From NCBI GenBank assembly GCA_016210205.1, contig JACQUO010000004.1:29120-93119 (forward strand): 64,000 nt of DNA, read 5' to 3'. The stretch is from Chloroflexota bacterium (GTDB lineage: Bacteria; Chloroflexota; Dehalococcoidia; JACQUO01). Below the pieces are notes generated by a model that ran no database searches, was not told the origin of the DNA, and worked only from the letters and a program-made list of their open reading frames with translations. The position numbers and the translations under genes were made by a program. Positions 47,302 to 56,128 of this stretch are shown here, one piece after another. The stretch's first letter is position 1; each line of letters begins with the position of its first letter.

Positions 47302-48702
47302 GTGGGAAAAACCGTCTTCCTCGATGTAGCCAAAGGGACCCTGCGGCTGCGGCTGCTGGGAGCCCTGGTGCTCGCCCTGGCGCTGTTCCTGTTCCAGGAG
47401 AGTCTGCCCTCCCTGCTCTTCGCCGGCGGTATTGTCCTCTATCTGATCTACATCGGCGTCCTCTACCTTTGGGTCATCCCCCGTTTCTACTTCCCCTCTC
47501 TGATTTACGGGATGGTTCTGGTGGACACGGCCCTGGCCGTGCTGCTCCTGGCCGCCTTCGGGGTGGGGAGTGCGGCAGTCATCGTCCTGCCCCTGCTCAT
47601 CATCTTCTACGCCATGCACCTGGCCTATATCGGCAGCCTGCTCACCGCCACCCTGGGCTCCCTGGCTTACGCCGCCATCGTTATCCTGCGCCAAGAGCCC
47701 GGTTTCATCATCCTCCAGGCAGCCTACCAAATACCTCTCTTCTACCTGGTGGCCATCTTCACGGGCTACCTGGCCCAGCAGCGACTGAAAGAGCGGGAGG
47801 AGCGGCTGACCCTCCAGGAGATGGTGCTGGTGGAGAAAGGGACGCAGAACCTCCTGGCCCTGGTGCGCACCCTGCAGCACGACCTGAGCCTGGAGCAGAC
47901 CCTGCCGGAGTTGGTGAGCAACGCCGTCAAAATCACCGGCTTCCCTCACTGCGTGCTGGCTCTGGCCGAGGATGGTCAGGAAACCCTGGTGGGCCGGGCT
48001 ACTACCCTGGACCTGAAGGCTCTGGGCATCCGAAACCTCGCCCGGCTGGTCCCCGAAGGCAGCGAAAGCCTAGCCCGGCAAAGTCGGGAGGGCAACCTGC
48101 CCCGCATCATCACCCCGAAAGAGCAGCGCCTCTGGCCCAAGGAGCCTTATAAGCTGACCCTAATCTCGCCCCTTTCCTTTGACCAGCGTTTTTTGGGGGC
48201 GCTGTATTTCCTGGCCGACCAGGACCAGGCCCTCGCCGGCGCCCAAATTGCCGCCGCGGAGGGCGTGGCCGACGTGGCGGCGGCCGCCATCGCCAACGCC
48301 CAGCGCTTCGAGCAGTTGGAGCATCACAGCTCCCAGCTCCTACACGAGCTGGACGCCGCCCTCCGCCGAGTGGGCTACGGTCGGCGCGCCCGGCAGCGCC
48401 AGGCCCTGCGCTTCGACGGCTTGGCCATAGAGCCCGAGGCACAGCAGGTGTCCACCGATGGGAAGCCCATCTCCCTGTCCCCCACGGAGTTCGAGGTGCT
48501 CTACTTCCTGGCGGAGCACGCGGACCAGGCGGTGCGGCCCGAGACCCTCCTGCGCGAGGTCTGGGGTGAGGCCGCTCAGCGCAGCCCCAGCGTGGTAGAT
48601 GTCTGCGTCCACCGCCTGCGCAAGAAGCTGCGGCCCTTCATCCTCAAGGAAGACCTCATCGCCACGGTGCGGGGCACGGGATACCGGTTCAACCGGCCCT
48701 GA
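47302..48702 (+). CDS. Membrane-bound transcriptional regulator: about 6 TM + GAF-like domain + C-terminal OmpR/PhoB winged helix
   Basis: N-terminal hydrophobic segments; GAF-like ELVSNAVKITGFPHCVLALAED...; C-terminal ISLSPTEFEVLYFLAEHADQAVRPETLLREVWGEAAQRSPSVVDVCVHRLRKKLRPF..ATVRGTGYRF. Confidence 0.88.
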   Translation: MGKTVFLDVAKGTLRLRLLGALVLALALFLFQESLPSLLFAGGIVLYLIYIGVLYLWVIPRFYFPSLIYGMVLVDTALAVLLLAAFGVGSAAVIVLPLLIIFYAMHLAYIGSLLTATLGSLAYAAIVILRQEPGFIILQAAYQIPLFYLVAIFTGYLAQQRLKEREERLTLQEMVLVEKGTQNLLALVRTLQHDLSLEQTLPELVSNAVKITGFPHCVLALAEDGQETLVGRATTLDLKALGIRNLARLVPEGSESLARQSREGNLPRIITPKEQRLWPKEPYKLTLISPLSFDQRFLGALYFLADQDQALAGAQIAAAEGVADVAAAAIANAQRFEQLEHHSSQLLHELDAALRRVGYGRRARQRQALRFDGLAIEPEAQQVSTDGKPISLSPTEFEVLYFLAEHADQAVRPETLLREVWGEAAQRSPSVVDVCVHRLRKKLRPFILKEDLIATVRGTGYRFNRP

Positions 48703-48742
48703 GGCCATGCGAAGGCTTAAGCCTGGGGTATAGGGATGTAAA

Positions 48743-49129
48743 TTGGTGAAAGATAAAGAGCGCGGCTTCACCCTGGTGGAGGCCCTCATCCTGCTGGCCA
48801 TCGCCTCCGTGGCGCTGCCGGCTTTGCTCACCGCCGTATCCACAACTGCCCAAGTGACGGACAACGCCTACGACCGCTCCCTCCTCTTCGAGCTGGCCCA
48901 AAGTCAGTTCGAAGATGTGCAGCGACAAACCTTCCAAACCAGCCCCGCGAGCTACACGCTCATCTCCATGCCCACGGGCTACTCCGTAGCGGTCACCACC
49001 GTGTCCGCGGTCACCTACACCTATCCGGCGCCCAGCTCCACCGCCACTGCGGAAACCGTCCAGCAGGTCACGGTCACGGTGACGGGCGTCCGCGGCAACC
49101 TCACATTCATCGGATACAAGGTGCGTTAG
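48743..49129 (+). CDS. PilV-like minor prepilin
   Basis: KERGFTLVEALILLAIASVALPALLTAVSTTAQ. Confidence 0.88.
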   Translation: MVKDKERGFTLVEALILLAIASVALPALLTAVSTTAQVTDNAYDRSLLFELAQSQFEDVQRQTFQTSPASYTLISMPTGYSVAVTTVSAVTYTYPAPSSTATAETVQQVTVTVTGVRGNLTFIGYKVR

Positions 49130-49130
49130 C

Positions 49131-50216
49131 GTGTGCCGAAACCAACGGGGGATGACCCTCATCGAGCTTGTCATCGCCATGGCCATCGTGACGCTGCTCT
49201 TCGGCGGGATGGTCGGCGCGCTGGGGCTGATACTGCAGAAGGTCCCCACTGGGAGCGCCCAACTGGCGGTGGAGAACCAGCAGCAACTGGCCCGATATTG
49301 GATTATCAGGGACGCCAACTCCGCCGAAGACTTCACCGCGGGCTCTGGTGTGACCTATGGGACCTTCTCCTGGCGCGACTACTCTGTGGCCCCCAGCGCG
49401 GCGACGCCAACCCCGCCGCCCACGCCTATACCCACACCCACGCCAGCCGTCAATACCTGGGCTATCCGCTACTACTACGACGGCACCCTCAAGACCCTCA
49501 TGCGCGAGGAGAAGAAAAACAACGTCACCCAGCAGACCTTCCAGGTGGCAGCCGACATCCTCGCCCAGGGCGATGTGACGTTCACCTGGAATCCAGGGCA
49601 GCTCAAGGTGACGGTGACCGTCAAGCCGACGCTCCAGGAGGCCGCGGCGATCGGCGACATCAGCCGCACAGCCACGTTGGTCGCCTTCCTGCGCTTCAGG
49701 GGAGAGTCTCTGGTGTCCGTGCCAGCGCTCACTCCAATCCCCACCCCGATCCCCGGCTCGGTGACCTACACCGTGGCCGCGAACCCCGTTGTCATCGCCG
49801 GCACCTATGTGTCTGGCAACGCCGCCTCCCTCACCACCGTTGACACCGACTACTACCGGGTGGACTCCTCCACCGGCAGCCCCAAGGAGGTCGTCTGGAC
49901 GGTCTTAAGCAATACCATCACCTCCCCCACCACCATCGGCTCGATTCAAGTGCGCTGGAGCGGTGTGGACGATAAAGCGAACACTTCCATCGAATTGTTC
50001 GTCAAGACCTCCGCCGGCGCCAGCTACGACGCCTTCGCGGACTCCGCTTATACCTCGGTCACAGCCGACGTCGAGTCCACCTACTTCTTCTTCGTGCCCG
50101 ATGCCAAGGTAGCCGCAATCAACACCAGCAGGGTGATCTACCTCAAGGCGAGAGGGGTAGCCTCGGCCAACAACAGGCTCTCCGCTAACCAGTTGATCTT
50201 CGTCGTAAGCCCGTAG
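49131..50216 (+). CDS. PilW-like minor prepilin with Pro/Thr-rich linker
   Basis: QRGMTLIELVIAMAIVTLLFGGMVGALGLILQKV. Confidence 0.85.
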   Translation: MCRNQRGMTLIELVIAMAIVTLLFGGMVGALGLILQKVPTGSAQLAVENQQQLARYWIIRDANSAEDFTAGSGVTYGTFSWRDYSVAPSAATPTPPPTPIPTPTPAVNTWAIRYYYDGTLKTLMREEKKNNVTQQTFQVAADILAQGDVTFTWNPGQLKVTVTVKPTLQEAAAIGDISRTATLVAFLRFRGESLVSVPALTPIPTPIPGSVTYTVAANPVVIAGTYVSGNAASLTTVDTDYYRVDSSTGSPKEVVWTVLSNTITSPTTIGSIQVRWSGVDDKANTSIELFVKTSAGASYDAFADSAYTSVTADVESTYFFFVPDAKVAAINTSRVIYLKARGVASANNRLSANQLIFVVSP

Positions 50217-50289
50217 GAGCAATGGTCGCAGTGATGACGAATAACAAGCATGGCTGGAGTGAGAAAAAGGTACAGGGAACTCTGGTTCA

Positions 50290-50370
50290 CTGTCGGGGGT
50301 CTGGGGGTACCACCCTGATCTCCTTTTCTCTCCCCCCCTCCTTCAAGAAAAGGGGGGCAAGGGGGTGAGG
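50290..50370. repeat. Partial hairpin-rich interspersed repeat
   Basis: GTCGGGGGTCTGGGGGTACCACC..CTCCTTCAAGAAAAGGGGGGCAAGGGGGTGAGG. Confidence 0.6.
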
Positions 50371-51393
50371 ATGACCTCGAAGGGCTCTAAGGGCCACGTC
50401 GTGACCCTGGCTAGCATCGTTCAGCCGCAGGACGGCCAGGCGGTGATTACCGTGGCGCTGATACTCATGGTGGCCGGCACCTTCATCCTCTTACCCTTCC
50501 TGGCCCTGCTCCCCACGGCGTTGACGAAAGGCCAAGTGGAAAGGGAGCAACGATACAAAATCCTGGCCGCGGAGGCGGGGATGAACCGGGTCATAGCCGA
50601 CCTGATTCGCGGGGCCGACGGGGTAGCCACTACCTACACCACCACCGAGCCCCACACCGGCGGCACCTTCCAGACCTACACCATCACCACCGCTTACACG
50701 CCGCCCGCGGTCACGGTGAACGACTACACCCCCACCGTCACCCTCTCGCTGCCCACTGCCAGCCAGGCCCAGCCCACTATCCAGCAGAGCTACGTGGACC
50801 CGGGCGTAACCCACCCCGGTCTGGCCACTGTCGCGGGTAACCAGGCCTACATGATGCGCCTGTACAACGTCAAGGCGGGCACCCTCCAGGTCAACTGGGC
50901 CTACAGCCCAGCGAGCTCTAGCCAGATCAAGGTCTGGGCCGGGATACCCGCGGAAAATGGCGTGCCCATCCCCGCCGGGGCGCTCGCCAGCGCGCCCCAA
51001 CTCAACCCCATCCTGGATACCGGCACCACCAATTCCAGTGCCGTCTACGTCCGCAGCGCGCCTCTCACCGTGGACCCGGCCACCGACGGCAGCGGCGGGG
51101 TCTACACCATTGTCTTCGACAACAAGTCGAACTCGACCAAGACCACGGCGGCCTTCGCACCCTCGGGCGGCACCAGCGACACCTGGATCTACATCCAGGC
51201 CCGCAAGGACTACATAGTCACCTCCAGCGTGGGCGGCGTCAGCGTCTCCGCCTACCTGCGGCAGGTGCCGGGATTCACGGAGCCGCCCGCCGTCGCCCTG
51301 GTCAGCGGCAACAGCTACAGCTACACCTTCGCCACCAACAACGTCAGCTTCATCACCAACGAGGTCTCCGTATACTCCTGGATTATCCCCTGA
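50371..51393 (+). CDS. PilX-like pilus-associated protein
   Basis: Single N-terminal TM PQDGQAVITVALILMVAGTFILLPFLALLPTAL; position in prepilin operon. Confidence 0.6.
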   Translation: MTSKGSKGHVVTLASIVQPQDGQAVITVALILMVAGTFILLPFLALLPTALTKGQVEREQRYKILAAEAGMNRVIADLIRGADGVATTYTTTEPHTGGTFQTYTITTAYTPPAVTVNDYTPTVTLSLPTASQAQPTIQQSYVDPGVTHPGLATVAGNQAYMMRLYNVKAGTLQVNWAYSPASSSQIKVWAGIPAENGVPIPAGALASAPQLNPILDTGTTNSSAVYVRSAPLTVDPATDGSGGVYTIVFDNKSNSTKTTAAFAPSGGTSDTWIYIQARKDYIVTSSVGGVSVSAYLRQVPGFTEPPAVALVSGNSYSYTFATNNVSFITNEVSVYSWIIP

Positions 51394-51429
51394 GCAGCCT
51401 CAAGGTGCTCCTTCGCCACCCTCATCTTC

Positions 51430-51511
51430 GAGTGGTTGAGCCACGGGGGTTACCAGGGGTCAAAGCGCCCCGGTCGGGAAGATAGTCGGAAGGCGTTGCT
51501 AAACAACCTCC
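51430..51511. repeat. Short MITE-like repeat copy
   Basis: Right end GTCGGAAGGCGTTGCTAAACAACCTCC matches the right ends at 3619 and 16090. Confidence 0.6.
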
Positions 51512-51631
51512 GTCTTCCCCATTTGCCTGGGGCGAGTCCCTGTTATATAATTGGACTAAGTGCGATTTGCCCCGTTGCGCCCTCTTTCGGGCGAATTCGG
51601 GCCCCAGGGCAGCCCCAGGACAGGAGGAAGG

Positions 51632-53038
51632 ATGCCAGGCCAGAACAAACCCCGGACCATCGGCGAGCTGCGCAAGAGCAAATACCAGGTGCAGTCAGTG
51701 AAGGCGGAACTGCGCCGCAACCTCATCGAGAAGATGAAGCGGGGAGAGGAGCATTTCCCCGGCATCATTGGCTTCGAGGAGACGGTGATACCGCAAATAG
51801 AGAATGCCATCCTGGCGGGACAGGACATCATCCTCCTGGGCGAGCGGGGCCAGGCCAAGACCCGCATCATTCGCTCCCTGATAAACCTCCTGGACGAAGA
51901 AGTCCCCATCATCGCCGGTTGCGAGATAAACGACAACCCCTTCAAGCCCATCTGCATGCAGTGCCGCGAGAAGGTGGCCCACCAGGGCGATGAGGTGGAG
52001 ATAGCCTGGCTGGGGCGGGAGCATCGCTACGGCGAGAAGCTGGCCACCCCCGACATCACCATCGCCGACCTCATCGGCGAGGTGGACCCCATCAAGGTGG
52101 CCGAGGGCCGCTACCTCTCCGACGAGTTCACCATCCACTACGGCCTCATCCCCCGCACCAACCGGGGCATCTTCGCCATGAACGAGCTCCCTGACCTGGC
52201 GGAGCGCATCCAGGTGGGCCTCTTCAACATCATGGAGGAGCGGGATGTGCAAATTCGGGGCTACAAAATCCGCCTGCCCCTGGATGTATATCTAGTGGCC
52301 AGCGCCAACCCGGAGGACTACACCAACCGCGGCCGTATCATCACGCCCCTCAAGGACCGCTACGGGGCCCAAATCCGCACCCATTACCCCAAGACCATGG
52401 AGCACGAGATAGCCATCATGGAGATGGAGCGCACCAACTTTGAGGACAAGGACCTCAAGGTCAGCGTGCCGCCCTACATGCGTGACATCGTGGCCGAGCT
52501 CACCAGCCTGGCCCGCCGCAGCCCCGACATCAACCAACGCTCCGGGGTCAGCGTGCGGGTGTCCATTGCCAACTTTGAGAGCATGGTGGCCAACGCCCAG
52601 CGGCGAGCCATCCGCCTGGGCGAGCGGCAGGTCTCCCCGCGCGTCAGTGACCTGCCCTTCCTGCTGGCCTCCACCGCCGGCAAGATTGAGCTAGAGACCG
52701 CGGAGGATGGCCGCGAGGAGAAGGTGCTGGAGGACCTCACCCGCAAGGCAGTCCTCAATGTCTTCAACCGCTTCTTCCGCCCCGCGGACTTCGATGACCT
52801 GCTCGCCAAATTCGAGGCTGGCCTGGCCATAGAGGTCTCCGACCTGCAGCTGTCTTCAGATTATGTAAAGCTAGTCCGAGAGAGCGCCTCCCTGAGGGAG
52901 GGCGTCAAGAAGCTGGGCGGCGGCGAGGACCCCGCCGCCATCGCCTCGGCCATCGAGTTCATCCTGGAGGGCCTACACCTGCACCGCCGACTCAACAAGG
53001 ACAAGCTGGCGGGCAAGGCCAGGTACCGGACGCCTTAA
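51632..53038 (+). CDS. MoxR/magnesium-chelatase-type AAA+ ATPase
   Basis: IILLGERGQAKTRIIRSLI; GLIPRTNRGIFAMNELPDLAERIQVGLFNIMEERDVQIRG; ASANPEDYTNRGRIITPLKDRY. Confidence 0.9.
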   Translation: MPGQNKPRTIGELRKSKYQVQSVKAELRRNLIEKMKRGEEHFPGIIGFEETVIPQIENAILAGQDIILLGERGQAKTRIIRSLINLLDEEVPIIAGCEINDNPFKPICMQCREKVAHQGDEVEIAWLGREHRYGEKLATPDITIADLIGEVDPIKVAEGRYLSDEFTIHYGLIPRTNRGIFAMNELPDLAERIQVGLFNIMEERDVQIRGYKIRLPLDVYLVASANPEDYTNRGRIITPLKDRYGAQIRTHYPKTMEHEIAIMEMERTNFEDKDLKVSVPPYMRDIVAELTSLARRSPDINQRSGVSVRVSIANFESMVANAQRRAIRLGERQVSPRVSDLPFLLASTAGKIELETAEDGREEKVLEDLTRKAVLNVFNRFFRPADFDDLLAKFEAGLAIEVSDLQLSSDYVKLVRESASLREGVKKLGGGEDPAAIASAIEFILEGLHLHRRLNKDKLAGKARYRTP

Positions 53039-53039
53039 C

Positions 53040-55103
53040 GTGCTGCGCTCCTACCGCTACTCCAACTGGGACGGGACGCAGGAGTTCCCCGAGCTGGGCG
53101 CCGATGACATCATGGCGGAGCTCTCCGATGACCTGCTGTCCTACGGAGACCTCTCTTATGCCCTGCAGCGCCTGATGCAGCGGGGCATGACGGGCCAGAT
53201 GAACCCCCGAATGCGGGGGCTCCAGGACCTGCTCCAGCAGCTCCGCAACCGCAAGCAGGAAACCCTGCACAAGCACAACCTCAACTCCATCCTGGACGAC
53301 ATCCAGGAGCGCCTGGCCCAAATCGAGAAGGCGGAGCGGGCCGGCATCGACCGCCGCCTGGAGGAGGCCCGCCAGCGGCACCAGGAGGGCCAGGCCGCGG
53401 AGCAGGCCGGCGCCCCACCCAAGCTCTCCCCCGAGCAGGCCCAGAAGCTCATGCAAAACCTGGAGTCCATGGCCTCCAAGAACTTGGAATTCCTGGACAA
53501 CCTCCCCCGGGATGTGGGCGGCGCCATCAAAGAGCTCTCCGAGTATGAGTTCATGGATAGCGACGCCAAGGCCCAGTTCGATGAGCTCATGGAGATGCTC
53601 AAACAGCGGGCCATGGAGTCCTACTTCCGGGATATGATGAGCAAAATGCAGTCCATGTCCCCGGATCAGATGGGCGCCATGAACCAGATGATTTCCGACC
53701 TGAACAAGATGCTCCGGGACAAAATCCTGGGCCGAGAGCCGGACTTCCAGGGCTTCATGGATAAGTGGGGCGGCTTCTTCGGGGCCAACCCGCCCCAGAG
53801 CCTGGAGGAGTTGGTGGAGAAGCTCCAGCGGGACCTCGCCCAGATGCAGTCCCTCCTGGAGAGCCTCCCCGAGGACCTGCGCCGCTCCCTGGAGGAGATG
53901 ATTGAGTCGGCCCTGGACGACGAGACCCGCCAGCAGCTGGCCCAGATGGCCGCCAGCCTGGACTACCTCTTCCCCTCCAGCGAGCTCAAGAACCAGTACC
54001 CCTTCTGGGGTGATGAGCCCATCTCCATGAGCGAGGCCCTCAAGCTCATGGAGCAGCTCCAGAAGATGGACGAGCTGGAGCGCCAGCTCCGCAAGGTACA
54101 GCCCGGCTCCGACCTGAGCGAGGTGAACGAAGAGTCCCTCAAGGAGCTCCTGGGGCCAGAGGCAGCCAACTCCTGGGAGCAGCTCAAGGAGTTACTCAAA
54201 CGCCTGGAGGAGGCCGGGTATGTGAAGAAGACGCGGGACCGCCTGGAGCTGACCCCAAAAGGGATGCGCAAGATTGGCCAGAAGGCGCTCCTGGACATCT
54301 TCCAGCAGCTGAAGAAGGAACACTTCGGCAAACACGAGACCGCGGACACGGGAGCCAGCACCCAGCGGGAGGAGGACACCAAACCCTACCAGTTCGGCGA
54401 CCCCTTCTACCTGAGTCTGGAGAAGACCCTCATGAACGCGGTCAAGCGCGGTGAGTCCGAAGGGGTGCCTATCCAGCTCAAGGGGGAGGACTTCGAGGTT
54501 TACCGCACCCAGCACCTCACCCAGTCAGCCACGGTGCTCATGCTGGACCTCTCCCTCTCCATGCCCATGCGGGGCAACTTCTTCGCCGCCAAGAAAGTGG
54601 CCCTGGCCCTGGACAGCCTCATCCGCACCCAGTTCCCCCGGGACAAGCTCTTCCTTGTCGGCTTCGCGGACATCGCCCGGGAACTGAGCCGGGAGACCCT
54701 CTCCCAGGTGACCTGGAACGAGTATGTCTATGGCACCAATATGCAGCACGCCTTCATGCTGGGGCGCAAGCTCCTGGGGCGGGAGCGCACCCAGAACAAG
54801 CAGTTCATCGTCATCACCGACGGCGAGCCCACGGCCCACCTGGAGGGGGACCGGCCCTTCTTCGCCTATCCGCCCGCCCTCAAGACCATCCAGGAGACCC
54901 TGAAGGAGGTGCGACGCTGCACCAAGGAGGACATCCGCATCAATGTGTTCATGCTGGACCGCAGCCGCTATCTCACCGACTTCATCCACCACCTCACCAA
55001 GATTAACAAGGGCCGGGTCTTATTCACCACCGCCGACTCCCTGGGCCAGTATATCCTGGTGGACTACCTGTCCAACAAGCGCAAGCACATCCTTTCTTCT
55101 TAA
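53040..55103 (+). CDS. VWA-domain protein with long helical N-terminal region
   Basis: MIDAS VLMLDLSLSMPMRGNFFAAKKVALALDSLIRTQFPRDKLFLVGFAD; adjacent to MoxR gene. Confidence 0.9.
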   Translation: MLRSYRYSNWDGTQEFPELGADDIMAELSDDLLSYGDLSYALQRLMQRGMTGQMNPRMRGLQDLLQQLRNRKQETLHKHNLNSILDDIQERLAQIEKAERAGIDRRLEEARQRHQEGQAAEQAGAPPKLSPEQAQKLMQNLESMASKNLEFLDNLPRDVGGAIKELSEYEFMDSDAKAQFDELMEMLKQRAMESYFRDMMSKMQSMSPDQMGAMNQMISDLNKMLRDKILGREPDFQGFMDKWGGFFGANPPQSLEELVEKLQRDLAQMQSLLESLPEDLRRSLEEMIESALDDETRQQLAQMAASLDYLFPSSELKNQYPFWGDEPISMSEALKLMEQLQKMDELERQLRKVQPGSDLSEVNEESLKELLGPEAANSWEQLKELLKRLEEAGYVKKTRDRLELTPKGMRKIGQKALLDIFQQLKKEHFGKHETADTGASTQREEDTKPYQFGDPFYLSLEKTLMNAVKRGESEGVPIQLKGEDFEVYRTQHLTQSATVLMLDLSLSMPMRGNFFAAKKVALALDSLIRTQFPRDKLFLVGFADIARELSRETLSQVTWNEYVYGTNMQHAFMLGRKLLGRERTQNKQFIVITDGEPTAHLEGDRPFFAYPPALKTIQETLKEVRRCTKEDIRINVFMLDRSRYLTDFIHHLTKINKGRVLFTTADSLGQYILVDYLSNKRKHILSS

Positions 55104-55142
55104 GTTAAGCAAGCAGGGCCACAGCCCAGCTCAAAGTAACCA

Positions 55143-55175
55143 AAGGGGGGCGGACCTAGAAGTCCCGCCCCCCTT
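55143..55175. terminator. Bidirectional terminator between convergent genes
   Basis: AAGGGGGGCGG...CCGCCCCCCTT. Confidence 0.75.
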
Positions 55176-55193
55176 AGCGTCTTCCGTTCCAGC

Positions 55194-55949
55194 TTACGGG
55201 TCGTAGAGCGCCTGGGTGCCGCTGATGTCCCCCACTTCCAGGGAGATTTTCCTGGTCTCCCCCTTGGAAGAGTAGCCGTACATGGTCAGGTCCCGGTAGG
55301 CATCGCTGTAAAGGTCATCCAGGCCCACCACATGGCCGCCCTCGTGGGTGGCGATGTTGCGCACATCATAGACCTTTATTTTCGTAGGCCCTTCGCCATC
55401 GGGGTCGATACCCCAGCGAACGCTGGTGTTGAAGACCATGTCGGTCTCCAGGACTTCGTCCCCCGCCGACATGGTGCCAGAGCCATCGTTGTCCTGGTAC
55501 CACACCCACACCCCGGCGATGACCCGTCCATCGCCGATGACCTGCCAGGAAACATTGTTCTTGCCATCCAGCTTCCCCCACCAGCTATTGGAATCGATGG
55601 TGGGGCTGTCGTTGAACAGCTCAACCCCCGTGGCCGCATCCCAGGCCTCAAGGCCAGCCCTCACCTCGGCCACCGCCCCTGCCGGCCCCCCCGAGGGGTT
55701 GACGATGTAAGGGACGCCGGAGGGGTATTTAGCCAAATCCCACTTGGGCCCCAGCAACTGGTAGTAAGTGTTATCCACGGGCGTGGGGGTAGGCGCGGGG
55801 CGCCCCCCCTTGGCCGGCTCTTCGTAGTGGATGAAAACCGCCTCCAACACCTTGGGAGTAATTGGCTTCCCGGGCTTGGCCATAGCCACGGGCGCCGCCA
55901 GGGAGAGCATCAGGCCTGCCACGGCGACAGCAACTAAAAATCGCTTCAT
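55194..55949 (-). CDS. Secreted matrixin-like zinc metalloprotease
   Basis: Signal peptide MKRFLVAVAVAGLMLSLAAPVAMA; IATHEGGHVVGLDDLYSD zinc motif. Confidence 0.85.
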   Translation of the reverse strand: MKRFLVAVAVAGLMLSLAAPVAMAKPGKPITPKVLEAVFIHYEEPAKGGRPAPTPTPVDNTYYQLLGPKWDLAKYPSGVPYIVNPSGGPAGAVAEVRAGLEAWDAATGVELFNDSPTIDSNSWWGKLDGKNNVSWQVIGDGRVIAGVWVWYQDNDGSGTMSAGDEVLETDMVFNTSVRWGIDPDGEGPTKIKVYDVRNIATHEGGHVVGLDDLYSDAYRDLTMYGYSSKGETRKISLEVGDISGTQALYDP

Positions 55950-55987
55950 AAGGACCTCCTTGGCGCGAAAGGGGGGCGCATATTTTC

Positions 55988-56011
55988 TGCCAAGATACTT
56001 GCCAAGATACT
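55988..56011. repeat. Perfect 12-bp tandem repeat upstream of the matrixin gene
   Basis: TGCCAAGATACT x2. Confidence 0.9.
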
Positions 56012-56128
56012 CCCTGGGCAAGGCGCTGTCAAGGCAAAAAGGCCTGTCTCTCCCGGCTCTTTTCGCATTAATGAGCAAAAAGCGCTGTAAGGCCTCGCCA
56101 GGGCTTACCCTCTAAGGGCCATCATCTT

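Noticed and set aside
46663-47949. 428-aa minus-strand ORF across the prepilins and regulator
   Set aside because: Antisense to well-supported prepilin and regulator genes; Gln/Glu/Gly/His-rich shadow composition.
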